Assembly (NCBI GenBank): GCA_029052375.1
Contig: JAIDJD010000019.1
Coordinates: forward strand, 1-26,913
DNA: 26,913 bases
Direction: 5' to 3'
Origin: Duncaniella sp.
Lineage (GTDB): Bacteria; Bacteroidota; Bacteroidia; Bacteroidales; Muribaculaceae
This document shows positions 17,001 through 24,167 of the stretch, one piece after another; within the stretch, counting starts at the first letter, position 1; each line of letters begins with the position of its first letter. The translations under genes were made by a program, and so were the position numbers. Under the pieces are notes generated by a model that saw nothing but the letters and a program-made list of their open reading frames with translations, had not been told where the DNA came from and searched no databases.

Positions 17001-17094
17001 CATCACCAAGTACACGGGCGCAGACCCCGAGGGCCTCGGCTATCCCTATGCGATGCCGCGCCAGTTCACCGTAGGCCTGCAGTTCGGATTCTGA
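14038..17094 (+). CDS. susC: SusC-like TonB-dependent outer-membrane transporter
   Basis: A 1018-residue outer-membrane protein. After the signal peptide (cut near AQAQA-IRV) residues 24-95 form the carboxypeptidase-regulatory-like beta domain (VHGTVISGTDNEPLIGASV). The TonB box DEVVVVGY starts at residue 101. The plug domain follows, with VIQSLQGRVAGMQV, TSIRGRSSF, PLYVIDGV and SIQVLKDAASAAIYGAQAANGVI, all SusC-family signatures. The remainder is the 22-strand barrel, ending in the aromatic-rich FTVGLQFGF. It would import fructan oligosaccharides with energy from TonB, together with the SusD lid encoded 59 bp downstream. The substrate is inferred from the neighbours. Confidence 0.94.
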   Translation: MKRSILSVIIALIAGLAAQAQAIRVHGTVISGTDNEPLIGASVVSDINSAIGASTDLDGRFTLTVPEGSSLTFSYVGCKPVTLKAAAEMSVTLHEDTELLDEVVVVGYSTEKKSDLTGSVAVVKMKDVADIPTGNVIQSLQGRVAGMQVTTDGTPGGLSTGTSIRGRSSFSDTNGPLYVIDGVMTRDNPGTILNSNDVESIQVLKDAASAAIYGAQAANGVIIITTKRAKAGEARVTFDATLTVQRYNSGLDLLDADEWGDVYWSAYKYAHGGQTPQSAIYGNGATPKLQAYTNLNGKLVQPRSTDWEDEIHRTALMQSYTVGLSKGSENGSSSMSLSWLDHDGIIKGTDFQRVNSRFSSDYGFINNRLRAGGSVSVNWWREHTAPGGIEENAVKQHPAKAVYDESGEYVDAIQDILGDTENGMRLIDQRVNDKHEYWRVFGNAYLQAEPVKNLIVKTNFGVNYFNGNTKEFTPKNLRNTVNALYQKADNNTDWVWTNTAQYSGDFGKNSIMALVGVEAKRYHSEGFDARGEGLEFQDKDFLYLGNVTANRQVNSWASNYSMFSLFGKFNYAWDNKYLASVTIRRDASSRLSKDNNHDWFPSFSAGWRISQENFMEPTRGWLSDLKIRASWGINGNDQIDNEAFYAKYKIWADRGSYNINGDGSTLATGAIRIRTTNPDLRWEKTYQTNAGVDASFFNNRLTVSLDYFRKETKDMIVDKPYIATIGEGGYCSYNGGEMVNRGFEGQFNWRSAIGRDFTYDIGFNFTVQSNEITDVMEDIRDTWGGGRKGHNIIGQSFNSWMGYRTSGVFRTQAEVDEYCQKYDVQFGRPEVGRLRYVDTNGDNIINDDDRDWLGTDLPKAQFGLNLGCSWKGFDLSMFFSSIIRDAFNNSKFYTDFFQGWNGNHGTALLEAAEAYDRYLTTGVYDCDIPAPTTDNSNNETQVNDYIIENGSFLRMKNLTLGYTLPEPVRKKLRLSNARVYLQGQNLFTITKYTGADPEGLGYPYAMPRQFTVGLQFGF

Positions 17095-17153
17095 CCCGGA
17101 CGCCCCCACCGTGTTTCATACCCAACCATATCTCATAGCCAGAAACAAACACA

Positions 17154-18926
17154 ATGAAACTCCACAATATATTTCTCGCCTTCGGCGCCGCCGCCATGCT
17201 CGCCTCGTGCGGAGACGACTTCCTCGAGAACAAGCCCCAGGGCTCGCTGTCTGACGGCATGATGAACAATCCCGAGAACATCGACCTGCTGATCAACGCC
17301 GCCTATGCCGGCCTCTACGGATTCACCAACGAGCAGGGCGACCCCCACGCCTTCCCCCTCACCAACTGGAGCTACGGCGAAGTCCGCGCCGACAACGCCT
17401 ACAAGGGCGGCGGAGGCGAGGGAGACTTCTGGGACTTCCACTCGATGGAGACCTTCCAGTACGACCCCTACCTCGGCAACCTCGACGGCAAGTGGTTCAA
17501 CCTCTACTCCCAGCTCTCGCGCTGCCACACGGCCCTGCGTGTGCTCAAGTCCGCAGACGAGAGCGTCGTGCCCGACAAGAAAGTGCGCATGGCCGAGATG
17601 ATGGTGCTGCGCGGATACTACTACTTCGACCTCGTGCGTCTCTTCAACAAGATTCCTGTCGTGGACGAGGACCTTGCCACAGCCGACTATACGAGCGTGC
17701 CCAACGACAAGTATACCCGAGACCAGCACCTCGCCCGCATAGCCTCTGAGCTGCTCGAGGCCGCTAAAGACCTGCCCGACCGCCAGTCCGAGGTGGGCCG
17801 CATGAGCGGCAACATAGCCCGCGCCCTCGCCGCCAAGGTCAAGCTCTACCAGGCCTACGAGCAAGACCCTGAGACCAACCGCGTCGTCGGCGTCAACAAG
17901 GAGCTCATGCGCGAGGTGGTCGCTCTCATCGACGGCCTCAAAGGATACAGCCTCCTCTCAGACTTCCAGCACCTTGACCTCCTGGCATACGAGAACGGCT
18001 CGGAGAGCGTCTTTGCCATCCAGTTCTCGACTAACGACGGCTCCAACGACAAGGGCCGCGTCAACCGCCACAACCTGCTCAACTCGCCCGGCGGCAACAG
18101 CCCGTACCATGGCGACGGTTTCTACCTCCCCTCTCAGGACCTCATCAACGCCTATCAGACCGACGCCTCAGGCCTCCCCGTCTTCGACTATCAGAGCCTG
18201 CCTGACTACAGCGTGGTGGAGTTCATCGACGACGACCACCAGGTGCTCCACAACGTCGGCCACACCGTAGACCCCCGTCTCGACTTCGTCGTGGGACGCC
18301 CCACCATCACATGGAAGACATGGACCTCCACCCCCTGCCAGTCATGGGTGCGCGACCGCGGCACATACGGCCACAACTGCGCCAAGCGTTTCTGGGTGTC
18401 GCCCGAGTCTCCCGACATGGTGGAGGGATGGCCCTGGGGCGCATCGGGCCTCAACTGGCAGATTATCCGCTGGGCCGACCTCATGCTCTACAAGGCTGAG
18501 GCCCTCATCGAGATAGGCGACGGCGCAGGCCTCGAGACTGCCCGCGGGCTCATCAACGAGATACGCTCGCGCGCCAAGAACAGCGCCTGGGTCAAGGACT
18601 TCAACGACCCCTCCAAGAACGCGGCCAACTACAGCATAGGCCTCTATCCCGCCTCGGGCTGGACACAGGACTATGCCCGCAAGGCCCTGCGCACAGAGAT
18701 GCGCCTCGAGAAGGCTCTCGAGGGAGACCGATTCTTCGACCTCGTGCGCTGGGGTGTCGCCAAGGAGACCATGACCAGGTATATCGACGCCGAGAAGGAC
18801 AACCGCGTCTACTATCAGAACGCCTCGTTCAAGGACGGTCAGGAATACTTTGCCGTCCCCGTGGCCCAGTACAACTTCTCGCTCGGCATCTACACCCAGA
18901 ATCCCGGCTATCCCTCATTCAAGTGA
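17154..18926 (+). CDS. susD: SusD-like surface glycan-binding lipoprotein
   Basis: A 590-residue lipoprotein: signal peptide with lipobox LASC, acylated at Cys19, followed by GDDFLENKPQGS, the usual SusD start. The helical tetratricopeptide-like scaffold includes MAEMMVLRGYYYFDLVRLF and ARALAAKVKLYQAYEQ, and the RagB/SusD C-terminal part contains WADLMLYKAEALIEIGDG, INEIRSRA and LRTEMRLEKALEGDRFFDLVRWG. It caps the SusC barrel and binds oligosaccharide. It is a little longer than typical SusD proteins. It shares a transcript with susC and is followed directly by a terminator, so no SusE/SusF-like gene belongs to the operon. Confidence 0.94.
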   Translation: MKLHNIFLAFGAAAMLASCGDDFLENKPQGSLSDGMMNNPENIDLLINAAYAGLYGFTNEQGDPHAFPLTNWSYGEVRADNAYKGGGGEGDFWDFHSMETFQYDPYLGNLDGKWFNLYSQLSRCHTALRVLKSADESVVPDKKVRMAEMMVLRGYYYFDLVRLFNKIPVVDEDLATADYTSVPNDKYTRDQHLARIASELLEAAKDLPDRQSEVGRMSGNIARALAAKVKLYQAYEQDPETNRVVGVNKELMREVVALIDGLKGYSLLSDFQHLDLLAYENGSESVFAIQFSTNDGSNDKGRVNRHNLLNSPGGNSPYHGDGFYLPSQDLINAYQTDASGLPVFDYQSLPDYSVVEFIDDDHQVLHNVGHTVDPRLDFVVGRPTITWKTWTSTPCQSWVRDRGTYGHNCAKRFWVSPESPDMVEGWPWGASGLNWQIIRWADLMLYKAEALIEIGDGAGLETARGLINEIRSRAKNSAWVKDFNDPSKNAANYSIGLYPASGWTQDYARKALRTEMRLEKALEGDRFFDLVRWGVAKETMTRYIDAEKDNRVYYQNASFKDGQEYFAVPVAQYNFSLGIYTQNPGYPSFK

Positions 18927-18950
18927 TATAAGCCGCGGCCGAATATTCAG

Positions 18951-18984
18951 AAGCCCCCTCCGTCTCTGTCGGCGGAGGGGGCTT
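18951..18984. terminator. Terminator between susD and the convergent UPF0104 gene
   Basis: AAGCCCCCTCCG (18951-18962) pairs perfectly with 18973-18984 around a 10-nt loop, followed by TTTGTGCTTGTC on the plus strand. It can serve both converging genes. Confidence 0.75.
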
Positions 18985-19001
18985 TGTGCTTGTCCTGTCT
19001 C

Positions 19002-20063
19002 TCAGCCGGCCGCGGCAGGCTGTCGGGGCTTTTTGTGCCTGGAACACATTATGTAGACGGCCGAGAATATGCCGAGGGCTATGTATGTGGCGGCCTGAAA
19101 GCCCCAGCACACCACAGAGTAGGCCGCGCCGTCGCTCTCGCTGACACCGAAGAGACTCAGCGCAAACATCACGGCCAGATTCCACGCCCCGAGCCCCCCG
19201 CTCGAAGGCACGGCCATAGAGCAGGCCCCGAAGACAAAAACCACCAGCCCGGGCAGGAGCCCCATGGCATAGCCCGGATGGCTCGTCAGCTCGCGGGTGA
19301 AGGGGAAGGCCCAGAAACAGGAATATGTCTCGAGAAAGTAGCAGGCCCATATCCCGAGGGTCATCACGATGTAGAGCCACGTGTCTCCCTTGAGGTGTAT
19401 GAGCGAGGCAAATCCGGCGGCTATCCTCGACGCGCTTTTCCAGACCCCCTGCATGAAGGGCGTATGGCGCCAGATACGGGCCGCGATGGCCAGCGCGGCT
19501 ATGGCGGCCAGCGCCCAGGCCCATACAGTCCCGTCGGTGAGACAATGCTGTATATCCTTGCCCAAGGGATAGTTGTCCATGAAGCGGTCGAGATAAGGCC
19601 CCGCCGCATACATGGCCACGAGTATCAGCAGCCCTATCATGACGCCATCCGAGGCACGGTCGCCGATATCGGTGCCCACCACGGTGGAGAGCCTGGCATT
19701 CTGGCGCCTCGACACGTAGACACACCTCCAGGCCTCGCCGAGATACTGGAATATGAGGTTGAGCGCATAAGCCCCGAAGATAGAGACACACTCGGCCGTC
19801 ACCGGCATCCTCGGGATGCCCACGGCCCTGAGCTGTATGCCCCAGCGGATGCCGCGTATGACCTGCGAGAGCACCGTCAGCAGCATCATCACGGCTATGT
19901 ACCGGTAGTCGACGCCCTCGCTGACTATCTGCATCACCTGACGGAAGTCCACCTTGTGGAAAAGCCATGCCACAAGCCCGGCTGAAACAGCTATCGGCAC
20001 CGCCGTCTTCAGCACCTTCCCGGCCACGCCGGCCGCCCTGTGCATATCCTTGTCATTGCTCAT
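19002..20063 (-). CDS. UPF0104 / lysylphosphatidylglycerol synthase transmembrane-region protein (flippase-like)
   Basis: A 353-residue integral membrane protein with about 7-8 hydrophobic spans. The segment RGIRWGIQLRAVGIPRMPVTAECVSIFGAYALNLIFQYLGEAWRCVYVSR matches the PF03706 pattern (R-x-x-R-W ... G-E), and MGLLPGLVVFVFGACSMAVPSSGGLGAWNLA matches the late PxPGGxG motif. This family includes the lipid-flipping half of MprF and glycolipid-associated flippases; the lipid here is unknown. The frame is open back to 20318, but the residues before 20063 have no membrane or family character and would cover the Fic promoter, so MSNDKDMHRAAG at 20063 is the likely start. It converges on susD. Confidence 0.85.
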   Translation of the reverse strand: MSNDKDMHRAAGVAGKVLKTAVPIAVSAGLVAWLFHKVDFRQVMQIVSEGVDYRYIAVMMLLTVLSQVIRGIRWGIQLRAVGIPRMPVTAECVSIFGAYALNLIFQYLGEAWRCVYVSRRQNARLSTVVGTDIGDRASDGVMIGLLILVAMYAAGPYLDRFMDNYPLGKDIQHCLTDGTVWAWALAAIAALAIAARIWRHTPFMQGVWKSASRIAAGFASLIHLKGDTWLYIVMTLGIWACYFLETYSCFWAFPFTRELTSHPGYAMGLLPGLVVFVFGACSMAVPSSGGLGAWNLAVMFALSLFGVSESDGAAYSVVCWGFQAATYIALGIFSAVYIMCSRHKKPRQPAAAG

Positions 20064-20164
20064 GAATCCTGTGGTTGAAGTGAGTTGTGTAGATGAGATT
20101 ATAACACCCTGCCGCCCCAAAAGGATTAAAAACCACCCCCATTCCTTCCCGACAGCATCCTCTT

Positions 20165-20205
20165 TGCGCCAAATAACTCGCAAAATTTGCGAGTTATTTG
20201 GCGCA
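20165..20205. promoter_or_regulatory. Perfect 41-bp palindrome, probable operator of the Fic gene
   Basis: Arms of 20 bp (20165-20184 and 20186-20205; core AAATAACTCGCAAA / TTTGCGAGTTATTT) are exactly complementary around one central A. The right arm contains the -33 element of the Fic promoter. It lacks a T-run and its position upstream of an ATG argues against a terminator. Confidence 0.7.
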
Positions 20206-20217
20206 TTCGTATCTTTG
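20186..20217 (+). promoter_or_regulatory. Promoter of the Fic gene
   Basis: TTTG (20186-20189), 20 bp of spacer and TATCTTTG (20210-20217) match the Bacteroidetes consensus. The start of transcription would be near 20224 and the ATG is at 20239, so the leader is very short. Confidence 0.75.
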
Positions 20218-20238
20218 CAATCTAAAAAACTCTCCGAT

Positions 20239-21516
20239 ATGTTCATACACGAGACAGACCGGTGGCCCCATTTCAGGTGGGACACCGACATGATCAGCGA
20301 TCTCCGGCTCAAGGCCATGCACCGCCTCGGCTATCTTGCAGGCAGGATGTCGGCCATTGGATTTGACAACAGGCTCAAGGCAACGGTCGAGGCTGTGACC
20401 AACGATGTCGTCTCCTCTTCCGAGATTGAGGGCGTGCGCCTCGACACGGATGAGGTGCGCAGTTCTGTGGCGCGCAAGTTGGGCGTCTCCATTCCCGACA
20501 GCAAGGAACCCACACACTATGTGGAGGGTATCGTAGAGATGATGCTTGACGCCACCCGCAACTGTTCCAGGCCCCTGACAGAGAGCCGTCTGTTTGACTG
20601 GCATTGCGCTTTGTTTCCAAACCGCACGTCGCTGACTGTCGGAGCTTACCGCAAGGATGAGATGTCTGTGGTCTCAGGCTCTTTCGGGCGCGAGCGCATC
20701 CACTACCGCGCTCCGTCGCCAGGCCGTGTGCCATCCGAGATGAAGGCGTTTTTAGACTGGTTCAACGATGGCGCCAACAGCCCCGACATCCTCAAGTCTG
20801 CCATAGCCCATCTGCGGTTTGTCAGCATTCATCCCTTTGACGACGGCAACGGGCGAATAGGCCGAGCCATTTCAGATATGGTGCTTGCAGGTCTTGACGG
20901 CGAGGGTATGCACTTCTATAGTCTGAGCCGTCAGATTCTAAAGGATAAGAACCACTATTATAAGGTGTTGGAACGCACCCAGCGAGGCGACGGGGACATC
21001 ACGGACTGGCTCGTCTGGTATTTTGGGGCTTTCGTGGCCGCCGTGGACGATTCAGACGCCATGCTCTCGCTTGTGTTGCGCAAGGCCACATTCTGGCGTG
21101 TCCATGCAGACGCGTCTATATCAGAGCGTCAGCGCATGGTGCTCAACAAGTATCTCGACGGCTACGACGCCAAGCTGACGGCCAAGAACTGGGAGAAGAT
21201 TGCCGGAGTGTCGAAAGACACGGCGCTCAGAGACATAGACGCACTTGTCAGGCAAGGGATACTCATTCCCACTCCTGGCAGGGTGAGGGATATTCCTTAC
21301 TCTATCAGCTATCAGTCTGCCGCGTCTGACGGCGATTTCCCGTTCACGGACATCACTGTCGAGACCATAGGAGAGAACAGCTGTATATCAGCCGTTTTCA
21401 GGGGGACTTCGCGTGTCAGCGACAGGGTCGGCCGCATAGACATCAAGCGTCTTGCCGACGGCGAGATTACCCTCCGCGACCTTGCCTACAAGCATTTTGC
21501 CTATCTTATTGACTGA
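20239..21516 (+). CDS. Fic-domain protein with DUF4172-like N-terminus and C-terminal winged helix
   Basis: 425 residues from the ATG at 20239 (MFIHETDRWPHFRWD). Residues about 5-85 resemble DUF4172 (RWDTDMISDLRLKAMHRLGYLAGRM). An inhibitory-helix motif of the class II type, S-x-x-x-E-G (Ser60 to Gly65), precedes the Fic fold. The catalytic motif HPFDDGNGRIGR is complete, with His198, so AMP transfer from ATP to a target hydroxyl is expected. After about residue 300 a winged-helix segment (LTAKNWEKIAGVSKDTALRDIDALVRQGIL) suggests DNA binding, followed by a C-terminal extension of unknown role. The frame is open upstream to 19954, but that part would read through the palindrome and promoter. 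There is no separate antitoxin gene. Its base composition is less GC-extreme than that of its neighbours, which hints at transfer. Confidence 0.88.
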   Translation: MFIHETDRWPHFRWDTDMISDLRLKAMHRLGYLAGRMSAIGFDNRLKATVEAVTNDVVSSSEIEGVRLDTDEVRSSVARKLGVSIPDSKEPTHYVEGIVEMMLDATRNCSRPLTESRLFDWHCALFPNRTSLTVGAYRKDEMSVVSGSFGRERIHYRAPSPGRVPSEMKAFLDWFNDGANSPDILKSAIAHLRFVSIHPFDDGNGRIGRAISDMVLAGLDGEGMHFYSLSRQILKDKNHYYKVLERTQRGDGDITDWLVWYFGAFVAAVDDSDAMLSLVLRKATFWRVHADASISERQRMVLNKYLDGYDAKLTAKNWEKIAGVSKDTALRDIDALVRQGILIPTPGRVRDIPYSISYQSAASDGDFPFTDITVETIGENSCISAVFRGTSRVSDRVGRIDIKRLADGEITLRDLAYKHFAYLID

Positions 21517-21566
21517 CTTTTCACTGACTTGTGCCCCCTCATCGCGCTGATTACGGGAATTTTTTG

Positions 21567-21574
21567 TAACTTTG
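21567..21574 (+). promoter_or_regulatory. Probable -7 element of the dxr gene
   Basis: TAACTTTG matches TAnnTTTG and lies 32 bp before the dxr ATG. No clear -33 TTTG is visible about 20 bp upstream. Confidence 0.5.
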
Positions 21575-21606
21575 TGGTTTGAAAACGTATATACCTCTTT
21601 CGAACT

Positions 21607-22770
21607 ATGCCTCACAATATAGCCGTCCTGGGGTCTACCGGCTCCATCGGCACACAGACTCTTGACGTCATCTCGCAGTTTCCGGACCGGTTCAAGGCCA
21701 CGGTGCTTGCGGCGGGCTCGAACGTCGATATGCTTGTCTCGCAGGCTCTCAGACACCGTCCCGCGCTTGCCGTCATAGCCGATGAGCGCCGTTACGCCGA
21801 GCTGCGCGACGCCCTCGCCCCCCACGGCATCGAGACTGCCGCCGGAGCCGAGGCTCTCGCCGACGCCATGGAGCGTCCCGACTTTGACACGGCGGTCACG
21901 GCCACAGTAGGCTACAGCGGCCTGCTCCCCACCGTCCGCGCCATCAAGGCGGGCAAGCAGATAGCCCTGGCCAACAAGGAGACACTCGTGGTGGCCGGCG
22001 AGCTCATCACCAGGCTCCTGGCCGAGTCGCCCTCGCGCGTCATCCCCGTCGACTCCGAACACTCGGCCATCTACCAGTGTCTCGTGGGCGAGGATCCCGA
22101 GACCGTCGAGAAACTTATAATCACCGCCTCGGGAGGCCCCTTCCGCACATGGACCGCCGAGGAGACCGCCCGCGCCACGGCCGCGCAGGCCCTGCGGCAT
22201 CCACGCTGGACGATGGGCGCCAAGATCACAATCGACTCGGCCACGATGCTCAACAAGGCATTCGAGATCATCGAGGCCCGCTGGCTCTTCGGCGTGCCCT
22301 CAGAGCGCATCAGCGCCGTGGTTCATCCCCAGTCTATAGTCCACTCCATGGTCGAGTTCAAGGATGGCGCCGTCAAGGCCCAGCTCGGCATCCCGGATAT
22401 GCACCTGCCCATACGCTATGCCCTCGGCGACGCCTCGCGCCTCCCCTCGGCCGAGCGCGGCCTGAGGCTCTCCGACTATGCCTCGCTCACCTTCGAGGAG
22501 CCCGACGAGGTCAAGTTTCCCTGCCTCAAGCTGGCGCGTCTCGCCCTCGACAAGGGCGGCAACACAGCCTGTGTCATCAACGCCGCCAACGAGGTGGCCG
22601 TGGCCGCCTTTCTCGAGGGCCACATCACATTCGACGGCATCTACCGCGCCATCACCGACGCTCTCAGCCACATACCCTTTGTCCAGGCGCCCACGCTCGA
22701 CGACTATGTCCAGACCCACCACGCCACCATAGGCTATACACTCGACAGCCTCTCCCGCACCTCTCACTGA
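21607..22770 (+). CDS. dxr: 1-deoxy-D-xylulose 5-phosphate reductoisomerase
   Basis: 387 residues, normal length. The enzyme converts DXP to 2-C-methyl-D-erythritol 4-phosphate with NADPH, the second step of the MEP isoprenoid pathway, in the cytoplasm. The nucleotide-binding loop is GSTGSIG (residues 9-15). The metal ligands are Asp149 and Glu151 (PVDSEHSAIYQ) and Glu223 (IIEARWLF), and the substrate loop includes SGGPFRTW and HPQSIVHSMVEF. All key residues are present, so it should be active and sensitive to fosmidomycin. rseP follows after 11 bp, the usual arrangement in Bacteroidales. Confidence 0.97.
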   Translation: MPHNIAVLGSTGSIGTQTLDVISQFPDRFKATVLAAGSNVDMLVSQALRHRPALAVIADERRYAELRDALAPHGIETAAGAEALADAMERPDFDTAVTATVGYSGLLPTVRAIKAGKQIALANKETLVVAGELITRLLAESPSRVIPVDSEHSAIYQCLVGEDPETVEKLIITASGGPFRTWTAEETARATAAQALRHPRWTMGAKITIDSATMLNKAFEIIEARWLFGVPSERISAVVHPQSIVHSMVEFKDGAVKAQLGIPDMHLPIRYALGDASRLPSAERGLRLSDYASLTFEEPDEVKFPCLKLARLALDKGGNTACVINAANEVAVAAFLEGHITFDGIYRAITDALSHIPFVQAPTLDDYVQTHHATIGYTLDSLSRTSH

Positions 22771-22781
22771 CACACTGAAAC

Positions 22782-24137
22782 ATGGAAACATTTCTCATAA
22801 AAGCCGTACAGTTCATGCTGGCCCTGGCCTTCCTGGTCATCATACACGAGTTCGGCCACTACATCTTCTCGCGCATCTTCGGCATAAGGGTCGAGAAATT
22901 CTATATGTTCTTCGACCCCTGGTTCTCCCTGGCCAAGTGGAAGCCAAAAGCCAGGCCTGGCGCCGACCCCGGCAAGACCTCTTGGCGCGACACCGAATAT
23001 GGCATCGGCTGGATACCGCTCGGAGGCTACTGCAAGATTTCGGGCATGATAGACGAGAGCCTCGACACCGCCCAGATGGCCAGCGAGCCCAAGCCGTGGG
23101 AGTTCCGCTCCAAGCCCGCCTGGCAGCGCCTGCTCGTCATGGTCGGCGGCGTGCTCTTCAACTTCATCCTCGCCGTCCTCATCTACGCCGGCATCGCCTG
23201 GCACTGGGGCACGAGCTACGTCCCCTTCGACAAGGCCACCGAGGGCTTCGACTTCGTCCCCGCGGCCCAGGCTGTCGGATTTCGCAACGGCGACATACCC
23301 CTCTCGGCCGACGGCGAGCCTCTCGACGCCGCAGACCCCGACTACTCGCTCCGCATGGCCCAGGCCAAGGAGGTCAAGGTGCTGCGCAACCGCCGCGACA
23401 CCGTCTCGATAGCCATCCCCGACAAGTTCATCCTCAGCCTCAACGAAGACAAGGGCTTCATGTACTACCGCCTCCCCGTGTGGATAGACCGCGTTGTGGC
23501 CGGCGAGCCCGCCGCCAAGGCCGGCCTGCTCGAGGGAGACCACATCGTGGCCGTCGACACCTTCGCGACCCCATCCTACACCGAGCTCACCGCCGCCCTG
23601 CGCGCGACGGCCGGGCGCGCGGTGCCCGTCACCGTAGAGCGCGGCGGCAAGCCCATGACCTTCACCGTCACACCCACGGCCGAGGGCAAGCTCGGCTTCC
23701 AGCTGCGCCCCCTCACAGACATCTATCCCGTAGTCGTGCAGCGCTACGGATTCTTCGGCTCCTTCCCCAAGGGCTGGGAGCTCGGCACCACCACGCTCTC
23801 CAACTACGTCTCCTCCATGAAGCTTGTCTTCACCCGCGAGGGAGCCAGCCAGGTTGGCGGCTTCGGCACCATCGGCTCGCTCTTCCCCGCCCGCTGGGAC
23901 TGGCTCTCGTTCTGGGAGATAACCGCCTTCATCTCGCTGGCGCTCGCCTTCATGAACCTCCTGCCCATCCCCGGGCTCGACGGCGGCCACATCATGTTCC
24001 TGCTCTGGGAGGTCGTCACGCGCCGCAAGGTCTCGGAGAATGTCCTCATCAACGCCCAGTATGCAGGCATGATATTCCTCATCCTGCTCATGCTCTACGC
24101 CAACGCCAACGACATCTTCCGCGCCTTCTTCAAGTAG
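22782..24137 (+). CDS. rseP: Site-2 intramembrane zinc metalloprotease RseP
   Basis: 451 residues, inner membrane. The first span holds the zinc motif HEFGH (His22, Glu23, His26), and a late span holds the third ligand in LDGGH (Asp400). Two PDZ-like regions lie between, the clearer one around AKAGLLEGDHIVAVD. It would cleave membrane-bound anti-sigma factors within the bilayer during envelope stress; the substrate in this organism is not visible. The gene starts 11 bp after dxr, so the two are almost certainly co-transcribed. Confidence 0.95.
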   Translation: METFLIKAVQFMLALAFLVIIHEFGHYIFSRIFGIRVEKFYMFFDPWFSLAKWKPKARPGADPGKTSWRDTEYGIGWIPLGGYCKISGMIDESLDTAQMASEPKPWEFRSKPAWQRLLVMVGGVLFNFILAVLIYAGIAWHWGTSYVPFDKATEGFDFVPAAQAVGFRNGDIPLSADGEPLDAADPDYSLRMAQAKEVKVLRNRRDTVSIAIPDKFILSLNEDKGFMYYRLPVWIDRVVAGEPAAKAGLLEGDHIVAVDTFATPSYTELTAALRATAGRAVPVTVERGGKPMTFTVTPTAEGKLGFQLRPLTDIYPVVVQRYGFFGSFPKGWELGTTTLSNYVSSMKLVFTREGASQVGGFGTIGSLFPARWDWLSFWEITAFISLALAFMNLLPIPGLDGGHIMFLLWEVVTRRKVSENVLINAQYAGMIFLILLMLYANANDIFRAFFK

Positions 24138-24167
24138 CACCAAACTCAACCACCATCATATATCGTT

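Larger units (their letters stand above)
6686..18926. other. Fructan / fructo-oligosaccharide utilisation locus (PUL)
   Basis: Six genes in two divergent groups: GH32, FHS transporter and fructokinase on the minus strand; sensor-regulator, susC and susD on the plus strand. The set corresponds to the core of the Bacteroides thetaiotaomicron fructan locus (regulator BT1754, kinase BT1757, transporter BT1758, GH32 enzymes, SusCD BT1762-1763). No second GH32, no surface endo-fructanase and no SusE-like lipoprotein are present. Boundaries are the heptamer repeats on the left and the terminator at 18951 on the right. Confidence 0.85.

Noticed and set aside
19954..20238. Extension of the Fic frame upstream of 20239
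   Set aside because: It would cover the promoter, the palindrome and the start of the UPF0104 gene; the family N-terminus begins at MFIHETDRWP.
20064..20318. Extension of the UPF0104 frame upstream of 20063
   Set aside because: The added residues read through the palindrome and into the Fic gene and lack membrane character.
22764..24149. 461-codon minus-strand frame opposite rseP
   Set aside because: Antisense shadow; rseP has intact HEFGH and LDG motifs on the plus strand.
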